NCBI GenBank assembly: GCA_940337035.1
Contig: CALNHX010005236.1
Location: forward strand, 1-64,000
Reading direction: 5' to 3'
Origin: Agriotes lineatus
Taxonomy: Eukaryota > Arthropoda > Insecta > Coleoptera > Elateridae
Length of the DNA: 64,000 nucleotides
This document shows positions 43,115 to 52,540 of the stretch, piece by piece (the first letter of the stretch is position 1; each line of letters opens with the position of its first letter). The notes under the pieces were generated by a model. It did no database searches, was not told where the DNA came from, and worked only from the letters and a program-made list of their open reading frames with translations. The translations under genes were made by a program, and so were the position numbers.

Positions 43115-43470
43115 TAAAAAGTTATACTTCAGTGCCTTGGTATACAAACTACTATTATTTGAAATCGGCATTAAAGTATCTCGAAATCGTCATTAAAATA
43201 CTAGAAATCGGCATTAAAGTAATCCATCGTTTTACGACTTTTTTGTAGGGGGCGAGGCTACAGATAAACGTCAACCGACGTTAACATAACCTAGAAATGT
43301 TGGTTAAAATGTTGTAATTTTACGATTTATCGATTTCAAATAAAACATAGTGTACTCCTCGGCACTGAAGTACCTTTTTATCCCTCATGTAGTTTATTTG
43401 CCTTGGCCCTATGGGCCTCGGCAACTAAATCCACATTCGTGATAAAAAGCTAAACTTCAGTGCCTTGGTA
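43115..43470. repeat. Dispersed repeat, inverted copy of 15715-16005
   Basis: ACTTCAGTGCCTTGGTATAC, GAAATCGGCATTAAAGTA (three variants) and AACGTCAACCGACGTTAAC are present in reverse order relative to 15.7 kb. CACATTCGTGATAAAAAG and the following ACTTCAGTGCCTTGGTA occur twice (43110 and 43435), flanking the unit. Confidence 0.75.
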
Positions 43471-43490
43471 CACAATAGTTATTTAACCAA

Positions 43491-43827
43491 CAAGTGTGTT
43501 AATGAAGGCGATTAATAATCGAAACTGTTTAAAGCACGAACGAGCGATAGCGAGTGGGTACCTTTAATAGTTGAGATTATTAATCGCCCATTAACAAACG
43601 AGTTGATTACAAAATTTTTTCGTTGACCGCAAAATCTTTTTTTGTGGCGAAAAATTTGATTAATACAACTAACCTCCATGCAAAATATCATCAAAACGTC
43701 AAAATCACAAAAACAGTTAATTAATGAAAAAGAGTGTATTAATCAAAAACAGTGTATTAATGACGTCTATTAATCCATCCTTTTTTAGGAAAAATAATTC
43801 ATTAATATTGAAATTAACAAGCGGTCA
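43491..43827. repeat. Dispersed repeat, inverted copy of 26423-26850
   Basis: Starts CCAACAAGTGTGTTAATGAA and ends AACAAGCGGTCAATGAAAAA. It carries one copy of the 80-bp unit that is doubled at 26.5 kb. Confidence 0.8.
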
Positions 43828-44247
43828 ATGAAAAACTACTATTATAACGTGTGGCTATATAATAAAAAGCATACTTCAAAAACTTGTAAATATTGTATTA
43901 ATTCCGCTGGTTCAAAAACCCCTTTTACTTTAAAATTTTCTAAGCTAACCCGTCTAAAAAGTTATAATAAAAACTGTTTATATTTTTGCAATGAATTGAC
44001 ATTTCTGAATTTTATAGAATTGGAGAGCATATTTAGAAAATATTTTATTGAAGGTCAAAACATTAATATAAAAGAATTTTACATTTCAAAAATGGAAGAA
44101 CCTGACCTATTTTCACACATTGCTACTTGTCATGCATTAAATATTAATATTATTAAAAGAGTTATAATATTTCGCTTAAAAATAAGTGGTAAACGTCGTC
44201 TTTCTGCAAATAACAGATACGGGAGCAAAGCATTATTTCATCATTAA
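43828..44247 (+). CDS. C-terminal part of a P-element-like transposase (tentative)
   Basis: 139 residues: MKNYYYNVWLYN, then KTCKYCINSAGS, FSKLTRLKSYNKNCLYFCNE, FIELESIFRKYF, LFSHIATCHALN, IIKRVIIFRLKISGKRRLSA, ending YGSKALFHH. I recall P-superfamily (THAP9-like) proteins ending with a similar order: a C-x2-C pair, a leucine-rich L-x-x-x-K stretch, an ESIFR-like helix, H-(I/L)-x-x-C, then a basic I-x-x-R-L segment and a K-x-x-L-F-x-H tail. This is pattern memory only. The 8-bp TSD of the carrier element agrees. The upstream part of the transposase has been replaced by inserted repeats, so the frame is a truncated remnant. Confidence 0.4.
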   Translation: MKNYYYNVWLYNKKHTSKTCKYCINSAGSKTPFTLKFSKLTRLKSYNKNCLYFCNELTFLNFIELESIFRKYFIEGQNINIKEFYISKMEEPDLFSHIATCHALNINIIKRVIIFRLKISGKRRLSANNRYGSKALFHH

Positions 44248-45159
44248 TTCTGTTTTATGTACATTTTGTCTGTATTTTTGTGAGTTATATTAGGTAATAA
44301 AATAACGTATTATATTGCACTTGTTTTTTAATAGGTAATTTTGGTTGTTTATTTAAGCAAGAACAAATATTTTTACGTATATAAGCGAGAAATATAAATT
44401 AGTACAGGTATTTCTGCTATTTTTGTTAAGAAATCTGATATATTTTGATTAGTTTGTGGTGAATTAACAATACGCCTGTATTAATTTTATAGAACTTTAG
44501 CACAAAAATGGCCGCCCCGCACGTATGGCCACACTGTCTCTGTATATAGTCACTGTAGAATCCCCGTGTGTACCGAAAGATTGAAGTCGGTGAATCCCCG
44601 GTTAAGTCGGGAAAGTTTCTCAGTGAAGGCAGGCAGTGAAGTTGGTGCTCGGCACTATTGAGAAATGCAACAGCGACACTTGGGACAGAAATATGAGACA
44701 AGGCGTTTATTTTTTATTTTGTTTTTTGTCCGTTTAAGAGAACATTTTCTTGTGTCCGCGTCCGTTCAAGAGAATGTCCGTCCAAGAGCGAGTTAACACA
44801 ATGCAAATTATATGAGAGTCAGTCGGGACCATGAGAAACTGCCCTTCCAAGGGAGGTGTCCGTGCATCCGCGAAGGTGAATTTTACTGTAATAGCAATAA
44901 GATAACGTGAACAAGAAAATAACTCGTATTGCTCGAGTAAGAAAGAGATAAACATAATAGCAAATATTCGAGTAGGCCTGACGCACATTTAATTATGACA
45001 GATGTCAACCACACATGCCTACTAAAATAATTTTTTTTCGTATGGTCATCTCTTACTTACTCAAGCATTCTATTTTGTTGTTCATGTTATCTCATTGTGT
45101 TATATATAATTATGGCCCAATCCGTATTACAGCATAATTTTCATTTAGAGTAATGAAAT

Positions 45160-45272
45160 AGTATATTGTATGTTAAGAGCTGAAAGTGCATTCTTGCCGC
45201 TTGCGCATGAAAGCCGAAACCAGCAATCATGCAAAAGCGGCAAGCGCACTTTTAGCTCAAAACATACATACT
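45160..45272. repeat. Hairpin, arms ~45 bp
   Basis: AGTATATTGTATGTTAAGAG ... GCCGCTTGCGCATG pairs with CATGCAAAAGCGGCAAGCGC ... AACATACATACT. Confidence 0.8.
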
Positions 45273-45907
45273 ATTTTTTCGACGACTGAGCATATTATTA
45301 ATGGAAAATATCATATTTCATTTTATTGCAAATATTAATTGACAATCAAGTTAACATTACTCGCGCAGTCTATTAGACATGTGACGCGATTATTTCGACA
45401 AATGACGGGCATTGTCAAGGAAACATTCGGACGTGGCTACCTAATTTGTTCACGCGGAAACCCAAAGCGCTCGGCGAGCGTCAAAATGATGAAAACGCAA
45501 GCTCAGCGGCAAATGTCAACTTTCTGTTGTCAAATGACAGTGAGAAAAATCTACTTTCGATGTCAGTCGTCGAAAAATATGTTCCTTATGGTTCTGATTC
45601 TGGCGGTTGAAAAAATTGTATATACACGGCAGGGCAGAACACCATTTTTCCCTCTGTGTATTTGTAGTGCTTGGCATCGCCCTTGAGCTGCAAACTCACA
45701 TCTTGGGAAAAATTATGCTTTTCTCTTCCTTATAATGTATTATTTTTTCACATTGCCATTGGTGACATTAAAAAAAGTGACTTTTTGATACTTTTCATAA
45801 CTGCTCACAATCATATTGATTTCACCTAAAAATGAACTAAATGAATTAATAACAGATTCATCCATTTTCAAGTAAGCTCTATTCTATAATGTATAATGGT
45901 TAATTTA
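45273..45907. other. Non-coding; one uncertain frame
   Basis: A 115-residue frame at 45339-45686 has no motif and an odd, Arg/Met/Cys-rich composition; I do not call it a gene. Confidence 0.4.
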
Positions 45908-47643
45908 TACAGGGTCCGGCAACGAACCGGGGGTGGAAGATATTTCTAAAACTATGAGAGTTGCATAAATATTGTGTATATAGAAGTGGTAGGTACTAAG
46001 GTGGTGCACATTACTAAAATAGTTTTGATTATACAGGGTGTCTCAAAAAAGTGTGGCGGATCAAACTTACCTTTTTTTAAATAGAATGCCGTATATTTAG
46101 GTAGCTTAAAAGTTTTGTATTGAAATACTCTTCATTTTCATATGAAGTTGTATGGGTCTAACGTCAACTGTTTTGGAGATATTAACAATTTTATGCAACA
46201 AATTGCTGAACTTCAGGCGGCTGCTGTAAGCGACAGAAAACAATTGAATGAAGGAAAACGTTACCAAAAAATTATGATTTTTGTAAACTTTTTTTTTAAG
46301 TGTAAAATGGTGGATCTGGGTATTAATGTTATACACAGTGCTGAATATTTGCAAATTTAATTTCGATTTTTTTCAAATGGAACGCCCTATATATTTTTGT
46401 ATTTTTGAAGAGCCCTTTTAATGAGCTTTCCTTTGATATGTTACTTCATACCTCTTAAGTTCCAACTGTTTTTCAGATATGCGAGTTTAAACATAAAAAA
46501 CAATTTAAACCCCTTAAGATGCTTTATTTCAAGGGATAAAAAACAAACGCCTTTAAAATAATGATTTAAACACTTGAATTCTTCAAACAAAAGATCAAAC
46601 CAAGCTTAAAATACAAAAATTGAACCAGAACTCAAAACTAGAAATAACCAATACGACCGAATTTTGAGATAGGAAATGAAGTAGAAGCAGAAAGCTCATT
46701 AAAAGTACTTTTTAAAAATACAGGAATATACAGGGTGTTCCATTTAAATAAATCAAAGTAATTATATTTGCAGATTACGAATTCTCTGTACAGCTTTAAT
46801 ACTCAGAGCAGGAAAGGAGAACTATTTGAACATTTAGTGTAATTCCGTATAAGCTTTTGGTGTATTGGCTTTTTTTTTTTATCTGATTTAATTTGATCGT
46901 GGAATTAATTTATTCCTGCATTTATCGTTTTTTCGTGTTTATTTCCTGTATCAACACTGACTGAATTTATATTTTCTAAACCTGGTTTTGTACTTTTATT
47001 CTAAGAGAGATCATGCGTTTAAATCACTATTTTAAGGGCGTTTGTTTTTTATCCCTTAAAATAAAGCATCTTAAGGGGTTTAAATAGTTTTTATGTTCAA
47101 ACAAGCATATCTGAAAAACAGTTGAACTTAGAAGTATGAAGTAACATATCAAAAGAAAGCTCATTAAAAGGGATCTTCAAAAATACAAAAATATACAGGG
47201 CGTTCCATTTAAAAAAAATCGAAATTATTAAATTTGCAAATATTGAGCACTCTGTATAACATTAATACCCAGATCCACCATTTTACACTTGAAAGATAGT
47301 TTACAAAAATCATAATTTTTTGGTAACGTTTTCCTTCATTCAATTGTTTTCTGTCGCTTACAGCAGTCGCCTGAAGTTCAGCATTTTTTTGCATAAAATC
47401 GTTAATATCTCCAAAAGAGTTGACGTTAGACCCATACAACTGTATCTGCAAATGACGAGTATTTCTATTTTAAAAAAAAGTAAGTTTGATTCGCCATACT
47501 TTTTTGCGACACCCTGTATAATCAAAAATATTTTAGTAATGTGCACCACTTTCGTACCTACAACTTTTATATACACAATATTCATGTAACTCTCAAAGTT
47601 TTAGAAATATCTTCCACCCCCGCTTCGTTGCCGGAGTCTGTAT
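45908..47643. mobile_element. 1.7-kb palindromic element
   Basis: The ends ATACAGGGTCCGGCAACGAA and TTCGTTGCCGGAGTCTGTAT pair. The arms remain complementary for roughly 650 bp each, including a second internal TATACAGGGTG border, and meet in an asymmetric centre at about 46560-47030. Each arm has a short open frame with the shared phrase VSDRKQLNEGKRYQKIMIFV, but these are mirror copies of one non-coding-looking stretch. Pieces of the family occur at 27300, 30690 and 63070-64000. Confidence 0.85.
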
Positions 47644-47862
47644 TTATACAGTACAGTAAACATTGCGCTTCCATACTTTGACCAAAATTATTTAAAAAGA
47701 TATTTTTGTCAACTAGACGGAAAAATTGCATGTTCAACACATTGGAAAAGTAAGTTTTCCATGCTCACGTAAAACTTTTGCATTCGCTGGAAAACTCTCA
47801 CTTTTCTTAACTTGTAGAACAATCTACTATTAATTCACTAGCGATTTAAGAACAACTCGCTA

Positions 47863-48355
47863 GCATATAAACATTATAAACAGTTACTTATGGTTGCTAT
47901 TATAGAGATAATAATAATAATGCCAGTTTAAAATGACAAAGAAATAATAATTAACCGAGTTATTTAACAATAACAGTAACGGCGTAACTGGAGACTTGAG
48001 TTACCGCATTTATATTTTTATGACGCTCAACGCCTCAACGGCTTAAACCTGAAAAGAAACACAGATTGCAAGCAGCTGAAAATTATTTCGGTGGCGCAAA
48101 TAATTTTCACATATAATCTCAAGAGTATTAATTTTTTCCTGATTTTTTTTATTGCATCCAACAACGTCGTATTAATTAGGACGCCTTCCAGAGGCGAGCG
48201 TTTCCTTTCCAGAGACTTTCCATTTGAAAATATATTTTTTGAAACTTACTGCCAATCTCTAGCGTGCTTTTAAAACTTTCTTTTGTGCAACAAAAGTTAT
48301 TACATTCGTCGTACATTTTAAATGCGGCATATGCTGCGGGTTTCAGCTAGTCTGT
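47863..48355 (-). repeat. Dispersed repeat, uninterrupted copy of 36781-38246
   Basis: Continuous through CCAGTTTAAAATGACAAAG, the point where the 37-kb copy carries its 951-bp insertion. Confidence 0.85.
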
Positions 48356-48545
48356 AGTATAACTCACGTATAGTCTGTTCAGTAAACATAAAAATACAAA
48401 GTGGCCTTTGATTTCGCAAAGTTCATGAGTGTACTTCCAAAATGCATCTTTGTCTTCGAATGTACTTACAAAAAGTTACTAAGACATTTATCTAGCATCT
48501 AGCAAAAAAAATTAAACTGTTTTTGTGTTTACTGAATGCCCTATA

Positions 48546-48729
48546 GATCACGATGGCGAAAACAGAAAAACAATTGATTATCAGATTTTCAAATTATTCA
48601 CAAAAATTAAAAATTACTTATTGTAAATACACCTATGGAATAAGTTGTTCCATTTCAAAAAATGTTAATTTTGCGAATAACTCGAAAGTTTGATGCTCAA
48701 TTGTTTTTCTGTTTTTGCCATCGTAATCT
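48546..48729. repeat. Hairpin with ~30-bp outer arms
   Basis: ATGGCGAAAACAGAAAAACA pairs with TGTTTTTCTGTTTTTGCCAT, continuing to AGATCACG / CGTAATCT. Confidence 0.8.
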
Positions 48730-49211
48730 ACGTGAACAGTACTACAAATGCTAATATAATCGAAATCGTAGCTTTAACTTTGAGCACCCTGTATGTAGGG
48801 CTGTGTGAACCATACTTTTTTTGAACCGAACTTTTCTAGTAAATGTTCAAACAAACATTTCAACCAAACTCGTATTAAAATTTTTTAGTTTTCAAAACTA
48901 ATTAATTTCATCGCATTTACAAAGTATTTAAAAACATTTCTTAATTGTAAGTATTTACTTTAGTTCTTAATGTTAAAAATAATGTTTTATTAAATATCAC
49001 TATTTTAAATAAATTGAGCAATTTAATTAATTCCCAATTTTATTGCAATTTGTCATCTCAATCTTATCTCCTGTGGAGAACTATCACATCTATAACAACT
49101 AATTTGCCATGTTGTTCAAAATTTGCAATACAATTCTACTGTAGTGGAAGAGGAATTAGTGGTAGTAAGTATTAAAAAATTAGTATTAAATTACCTAATA
49201 ATAATAGTAAT
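48730..49211. other. AT-rich non-coding
   Basis: No gene or repeat recognised. Confidence 0.4.
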
Positions 49212-49330
49212 TTATTATACAAGACGATAAAGTTTAATTTTATCCACGAGTGAATCGTTTAACGTCGAGACGAAGTCGAGACGTTAATGATTCAAGAGTG
49301 GATAGAAATAACTTTATCGTCGTGTATAAT
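49212..49330. repeat. Hairpin, arms ~50 bp
   Basis: ATTATACAAGACGATAAAGT pairs with AACTTTATCGTCGTGTATAA; the core TAACGTCGAGACGAAGTCGA is followed by GACGTTA. Confidence 0.8.
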
Positions 49331-49478
49331 ACAATATTTTTTTCTATAGCAAGAACTTTAACAATTTCAAAAGAAAATAATGACAGTCAATCACATTTCA
49401 AAATGTCAGTAGCTAGATTGGGTTGCTACGATAATACGAAGATGTCATATTTAATTTAAACAAAAGTTAGAAAATTAC

Positions 49479-49538
49479 ATTACTTTATCTATCCTTGATG
49501 TTAAAGTGCTACTTTATCTACCCTTGCTGTTAAAGTAA
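49479..49538. repeat. Two-copy tandem repeat, ~29 bp
   Basis: TACTTTATCTATCCTTGATG then TTAAAGTGC, followed by TACTTTATCTACCCTTGCTG and TTAAAGT. Confidence 0.75.
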
Positions 49539-49691
49539 AACTTGACCTTTTGTTTTGAGTTGATAAAAGCACACTTTAACATGTGCTATAGAAAAAATTA
49601 TTTTATTACAGGAGGCACTGGAGTGAGTGCCAAATAGTAGCAGTTAAAATGTAATGATTATTCATTATAAAAATAAATATATACATTGTGA

Positions 49692-49888
49692 TTTTTTTAT
49701 GTCGTTACAGCACATATTACGTGCATCGCTTTTTCATGTGTTTAAAATGTTGGTAACGTTTGAAATAAACTAATTTCATAGATGCCACTGCGGCAACTAT
49801 GAAATTCGTTTATTTCAAATGTTATCAAAATTTCAAACACTCATGAAAAACTGTTGCACGTAATATGTGCTGTAACAAGATAAAAAAA
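49692..49888. repeat. Hairpin, arms ~88 bp
   Basis: TTTTTTATGTCGTTACAGCA ... AATAAACTAATTTCATAG pairs with CTATGAAATTCGTTTATT ... TGCTGTAACAAGATAAAAAA, with a loop of about 20 bases. Confidence 0.85.
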
Positions 49889-50664
49889 CTATAGTGTATA
49901 TGCAATTTCAATGTGGGAATTCACGTGGAGCGTGTAATTGGCACTTTGAAACAAAAGTACAAGATTTTAAGTGATACATTACCACTTCAACACAGTTCTG
50001 GAGTCAATTTTTTACAGCAGCGACAACAACTTTCTTTGTGACATGTGGAATAGGTGTCCTGGGGATACCACATAAAAAAAAACGTGCCGTCAACTCTACC
50101 TCATGGTGTTGTGGAAAGGAGTGCAGAGTACATGCTTCATAAGCTTCTTTTAATAGCTACTAACATTTGAGGTAGGCCTGCCGAAAATATTAATAGGCGA
50201 TACATTCCTAGTTATCTTATTATATTTTTCCCGCTGCTTATCAAAATTTTTCTATATTATTGAAAAAAATCGTTTGGGTTGTCACCTGACACCAGGATTA
50301 ATATTCGTGAGTCGTGTTACCTGTGAGTGTCACACGTCACATAAACACTTGCAATTATAAACAAAACGTCTAAGTCTGCATCTTGCGTTGCTAATTTTAT
50401 TATCCTAGGAAATTAACAATAATATTAAGTTCCGTTGTCAAGGGAAAGCAGCAAACAAATATAATTACCGACTTACACGTTTTGTTACTAAGGCTGTATC
50501 ACTGACTTACATGAACAGCAGCGAGAAAAATGTTTTAAGCGTCTTTATTTTAATATAGAAATAATCTTTTTGTAACCATTATACATTTTCTGAATAAATT
50601 TACTAAATGTATTTGAATTTAAATTGTTTTTAAATAAATTTTGACCATAAAATGTTATATACTG
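49889..50664. other. Non-coding
   Basis: No gene or repeat recognised. Confidence 0.4.
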
Positions 50665-50886
50665 TTACATACTATCCAGTATACGATTTACTTTTTCTAA
50701 TTTGGCTTCAAACGAAGCAACCTTGGCAGAAGCCGCTAAGTCTTGCAACGTGTCGGAAATTACTTTATTCACGACAACTTTCAAGTCATTGGATTGCAAT
50801 AGAAGTGCAACAACTTGCTTTGCGATTTTGGTAGCGTCTACACAACAATCACTAACAGAAGAAGCTGCTCTAGTTTTCATCGACAT
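50665..50886 (-). pseudogene. LINE ORF1-like coiled-coil start (tentative)
   Basis: MSMKTRAASSVSDCCVDATK then IAKQVVALLLQSNDLKVVV and ASFEAKLEKVNRILDSM. A short leader followed by an amphipathic, coiled-coil-like segment resembles the N-terminus of ORF1 of CR1/L1-type LINEs. It stops after 73 residues. Alternative: an unrelated chance frame. Confidence 0.35.
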
Positions 50887-51077
50887 TTTAAAAAAGGAAT
50901 ATACAGAGCACTGCAGAAACGTGTGTTACTCGGTTCACAACATACTCCCGAATCCATTGCTTCTTCGGTTTCCTGCTAGAATTTATAAATTGTAACACAC
51001 ATTATGGATTATAATAGGACAAATTACTTACGAATGAAACTCCTTTCAGCTTGTGGCGTAACCGTGAAACATTAGTC

Positions 51078-51448
51078 GGAGCCCAATTAATACTTGTAGC
51101 CACTGCTAGAAGACATTAGTTATTGCCAGGCCAATCTGAAATTTTGTAGGTTATCTAACCTAATCTTTAAAGACACGCCTTTTTAGCATGTGCGTGCGGC
51201 TTCAATTTTAGGAGCGTTCAATAAGCAGATATGAACATTAATCAAAGTGGACTTGCCTTCGAAGCTAAGTCAATAGTTTTAAAAAACACACGAAATATGC
51301 ATAATAAATAATTGTATTCTGTGATAATATCGCTATTAAAAGTTAAGGGAAGTTTGTTTACAAAAACCCGAAAATAGAAATGGTGGAATGCAACCATGGT
51401 ACTTTTAGTTGTGTAAACACTGCTTTTAGTCTTCTGCATTATTATAAG
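51078..51448 (-). repeat. Dispersed repeat, inverted copy of 39029-39404
   Basis: ATTAATACTTGTAGCCACTG to ATTATAAGTGATT. It directly adjoins the RTE-like LINE fragment. Confidence 0.85.
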
Positions 51449-51450
51449 TG

Positions 51451-52540
51451 ATTAAGAACGAAACAAACAGAAGTTTTTCAAGAACTGGAAAAAATGAAAA
51501 TAGACATTTGCGTCCTCACTGAAACTAAGAAGAAAGGACAAGGAAATCAAACAATAGGAAATTATATTCACTTCTATAGTGGTGTACAAAAGGATGCTAG
51601 AGCTAAAAGGGGAGTTTCGGTGGCAGTACATAAAAGTCTCAAGGAAAATATAAAAAGCTGGGAAGAAATTGACGAACAACTGATAAAACTAGAAATAGAG
51701 AAAAATGGTAGACGTATAGTAATACTAGGAGTATACGCCCCTAGCAATGACTCTGATACACTTCAAAAGGATCAGTTCTATCAGCAGTTATCCAACGTAC
51801 TATCAGATATTAAAGATAATAAAGAAATACTTATGCTAGGGGACTTCAACGGTCGTACAGGTAGAGAAGATAACAGCACAGTAGTAGGTAGATATGGAGA
51901 ACTCATTAAAAATAATAACGGGCCACGCTTAATTGACTTATGCAGCCACATGTAGTTGAAAATTATGAATGGTTTCTTCCCTCACAAAGATATCCACAAG
52001 TTTACGTGGATACAACCGTCTAGAGATCTTCGATCTATAATTGATTATGTTATCCAAAGACAGAATGCAAAATTAAGCACAACGGACGTAAGGGTATATC
52101 GTGGACCAGAATGCGGCTCGGACCATCACTTACTAATTGCTAAGGTAATTGTAAATCATAGAAGAGCAACAACTAATAGAAACCCAAGAAAAGAACACAA
52201 CCATAATAAACTAGAAGAGCACAGATATAACCTTGAAAGTTTCAGACGGGAGTCCACCCAGTTTCTATATAAATTAAGGTTAGCTAATAAACTACAAATG
52301 ATACAAAACGGAAGTAGTGCCGAATTATATAACCAGATCAAAATGGCCATACATCAAGCAGCAAAAGAAGCATTGGGAATGCATAATAAACGAAGACAGA
52401 AAAACCAAGAAGAGTGGACAGAAAAAATTGAAGAATTAGTCAAACAAAAAAAGATAGCATATCAAAAATGGCTTGATACTAAGACGGAACAAGACCGAAT
52501 AACATATGCAAGATGGAACAGGCACTCTAGTGTAGACTAG
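51451..52540 (+). pseudogene. RTE/BovB-like LINE, endonuclease part
   Basis: The EEP endonuclease starts at 51494: MKIDICVLTETKKKGQGNQ, GVSVAVHKSL, IVILGVYAPSNDSD and MLGDFNGRTGRED. After a TAG at 51953 the same protein continues in another frame: FFPHKDIHKFTWIQPSRDLR, SIIDYVI, GPECGSDHHLLIAKV with the catalytic S-D-H. The linker to RT follows (EWTEKIEELVKQKKIAYQKW) and is cut at about 52535 by unrelated DNA. The type is that annotated in insects as craniofacial-development-protein-2-like. 3' truncated. Confidence 0.8.

Larger units (their letters stand above)
42794..44557 (+). mobile_element. 1,764-bp element with 35-bp perfect TIRs and 8-bp TSD
   Basis: TSD GAATCCCC at 42786-42793 and 44558-44565. 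Terminal repeats are identical over 35 bp, starting TACAGTGACTATATACAGAG. Sub-terminal GCGGCCATATTTGTGCTAAA and TTAGCACAAAAATGGCCGC also pair. It encodes the frame 43828-44247. An 8-bp TSD fits hAT or P superfamilies, and the encoded protein tail favours P. Confidence 0.85.
42348..44888. mobile_element. Tigger/pogo-like element, internally deleted and interrupted
   Basis: TA target sites at 42346-42347 and 44889-44890. Inverted ends CAGTGAAATCTCCCTTGGGC and, reversed on the right, CAGTAAAATTCACCTTCGCG. Repeated GTCCGTTCAAGAGAG phrases near both ends are typical of pogo/Tigger-type termini. It contains the head of its transposase (42528-42726) and a foreign 1.76-kb element. Confidence 0.75.
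42089..45118. mobile_element. MITE of the 29.2-kb family, split by nested insertions
   Basis: GGGGCCACAATTATATA at 42089-42105 is the left end. The rest resumes at about 44891 (AGCAATAAGATAACGTGAAC) and ends TATATAATTATGGCCC at 45118. Compared with 29202-29448 the two parts are adjacent, so about 2.8 kb was inserted. Confidence 0.75.

Noticed and set aside
45339..45686. 115-residue frame
   Set aside because: No motif, odd composition, no supporting splice or start context.
46142..47451. Conserved small proteins with the phrase RKQLNEGKRYQKI
   Set aside because: The two frames are mirror-image copies in the arms of a palindrome and a third lies in another copy of the repeat; conservation reflects the repeat.
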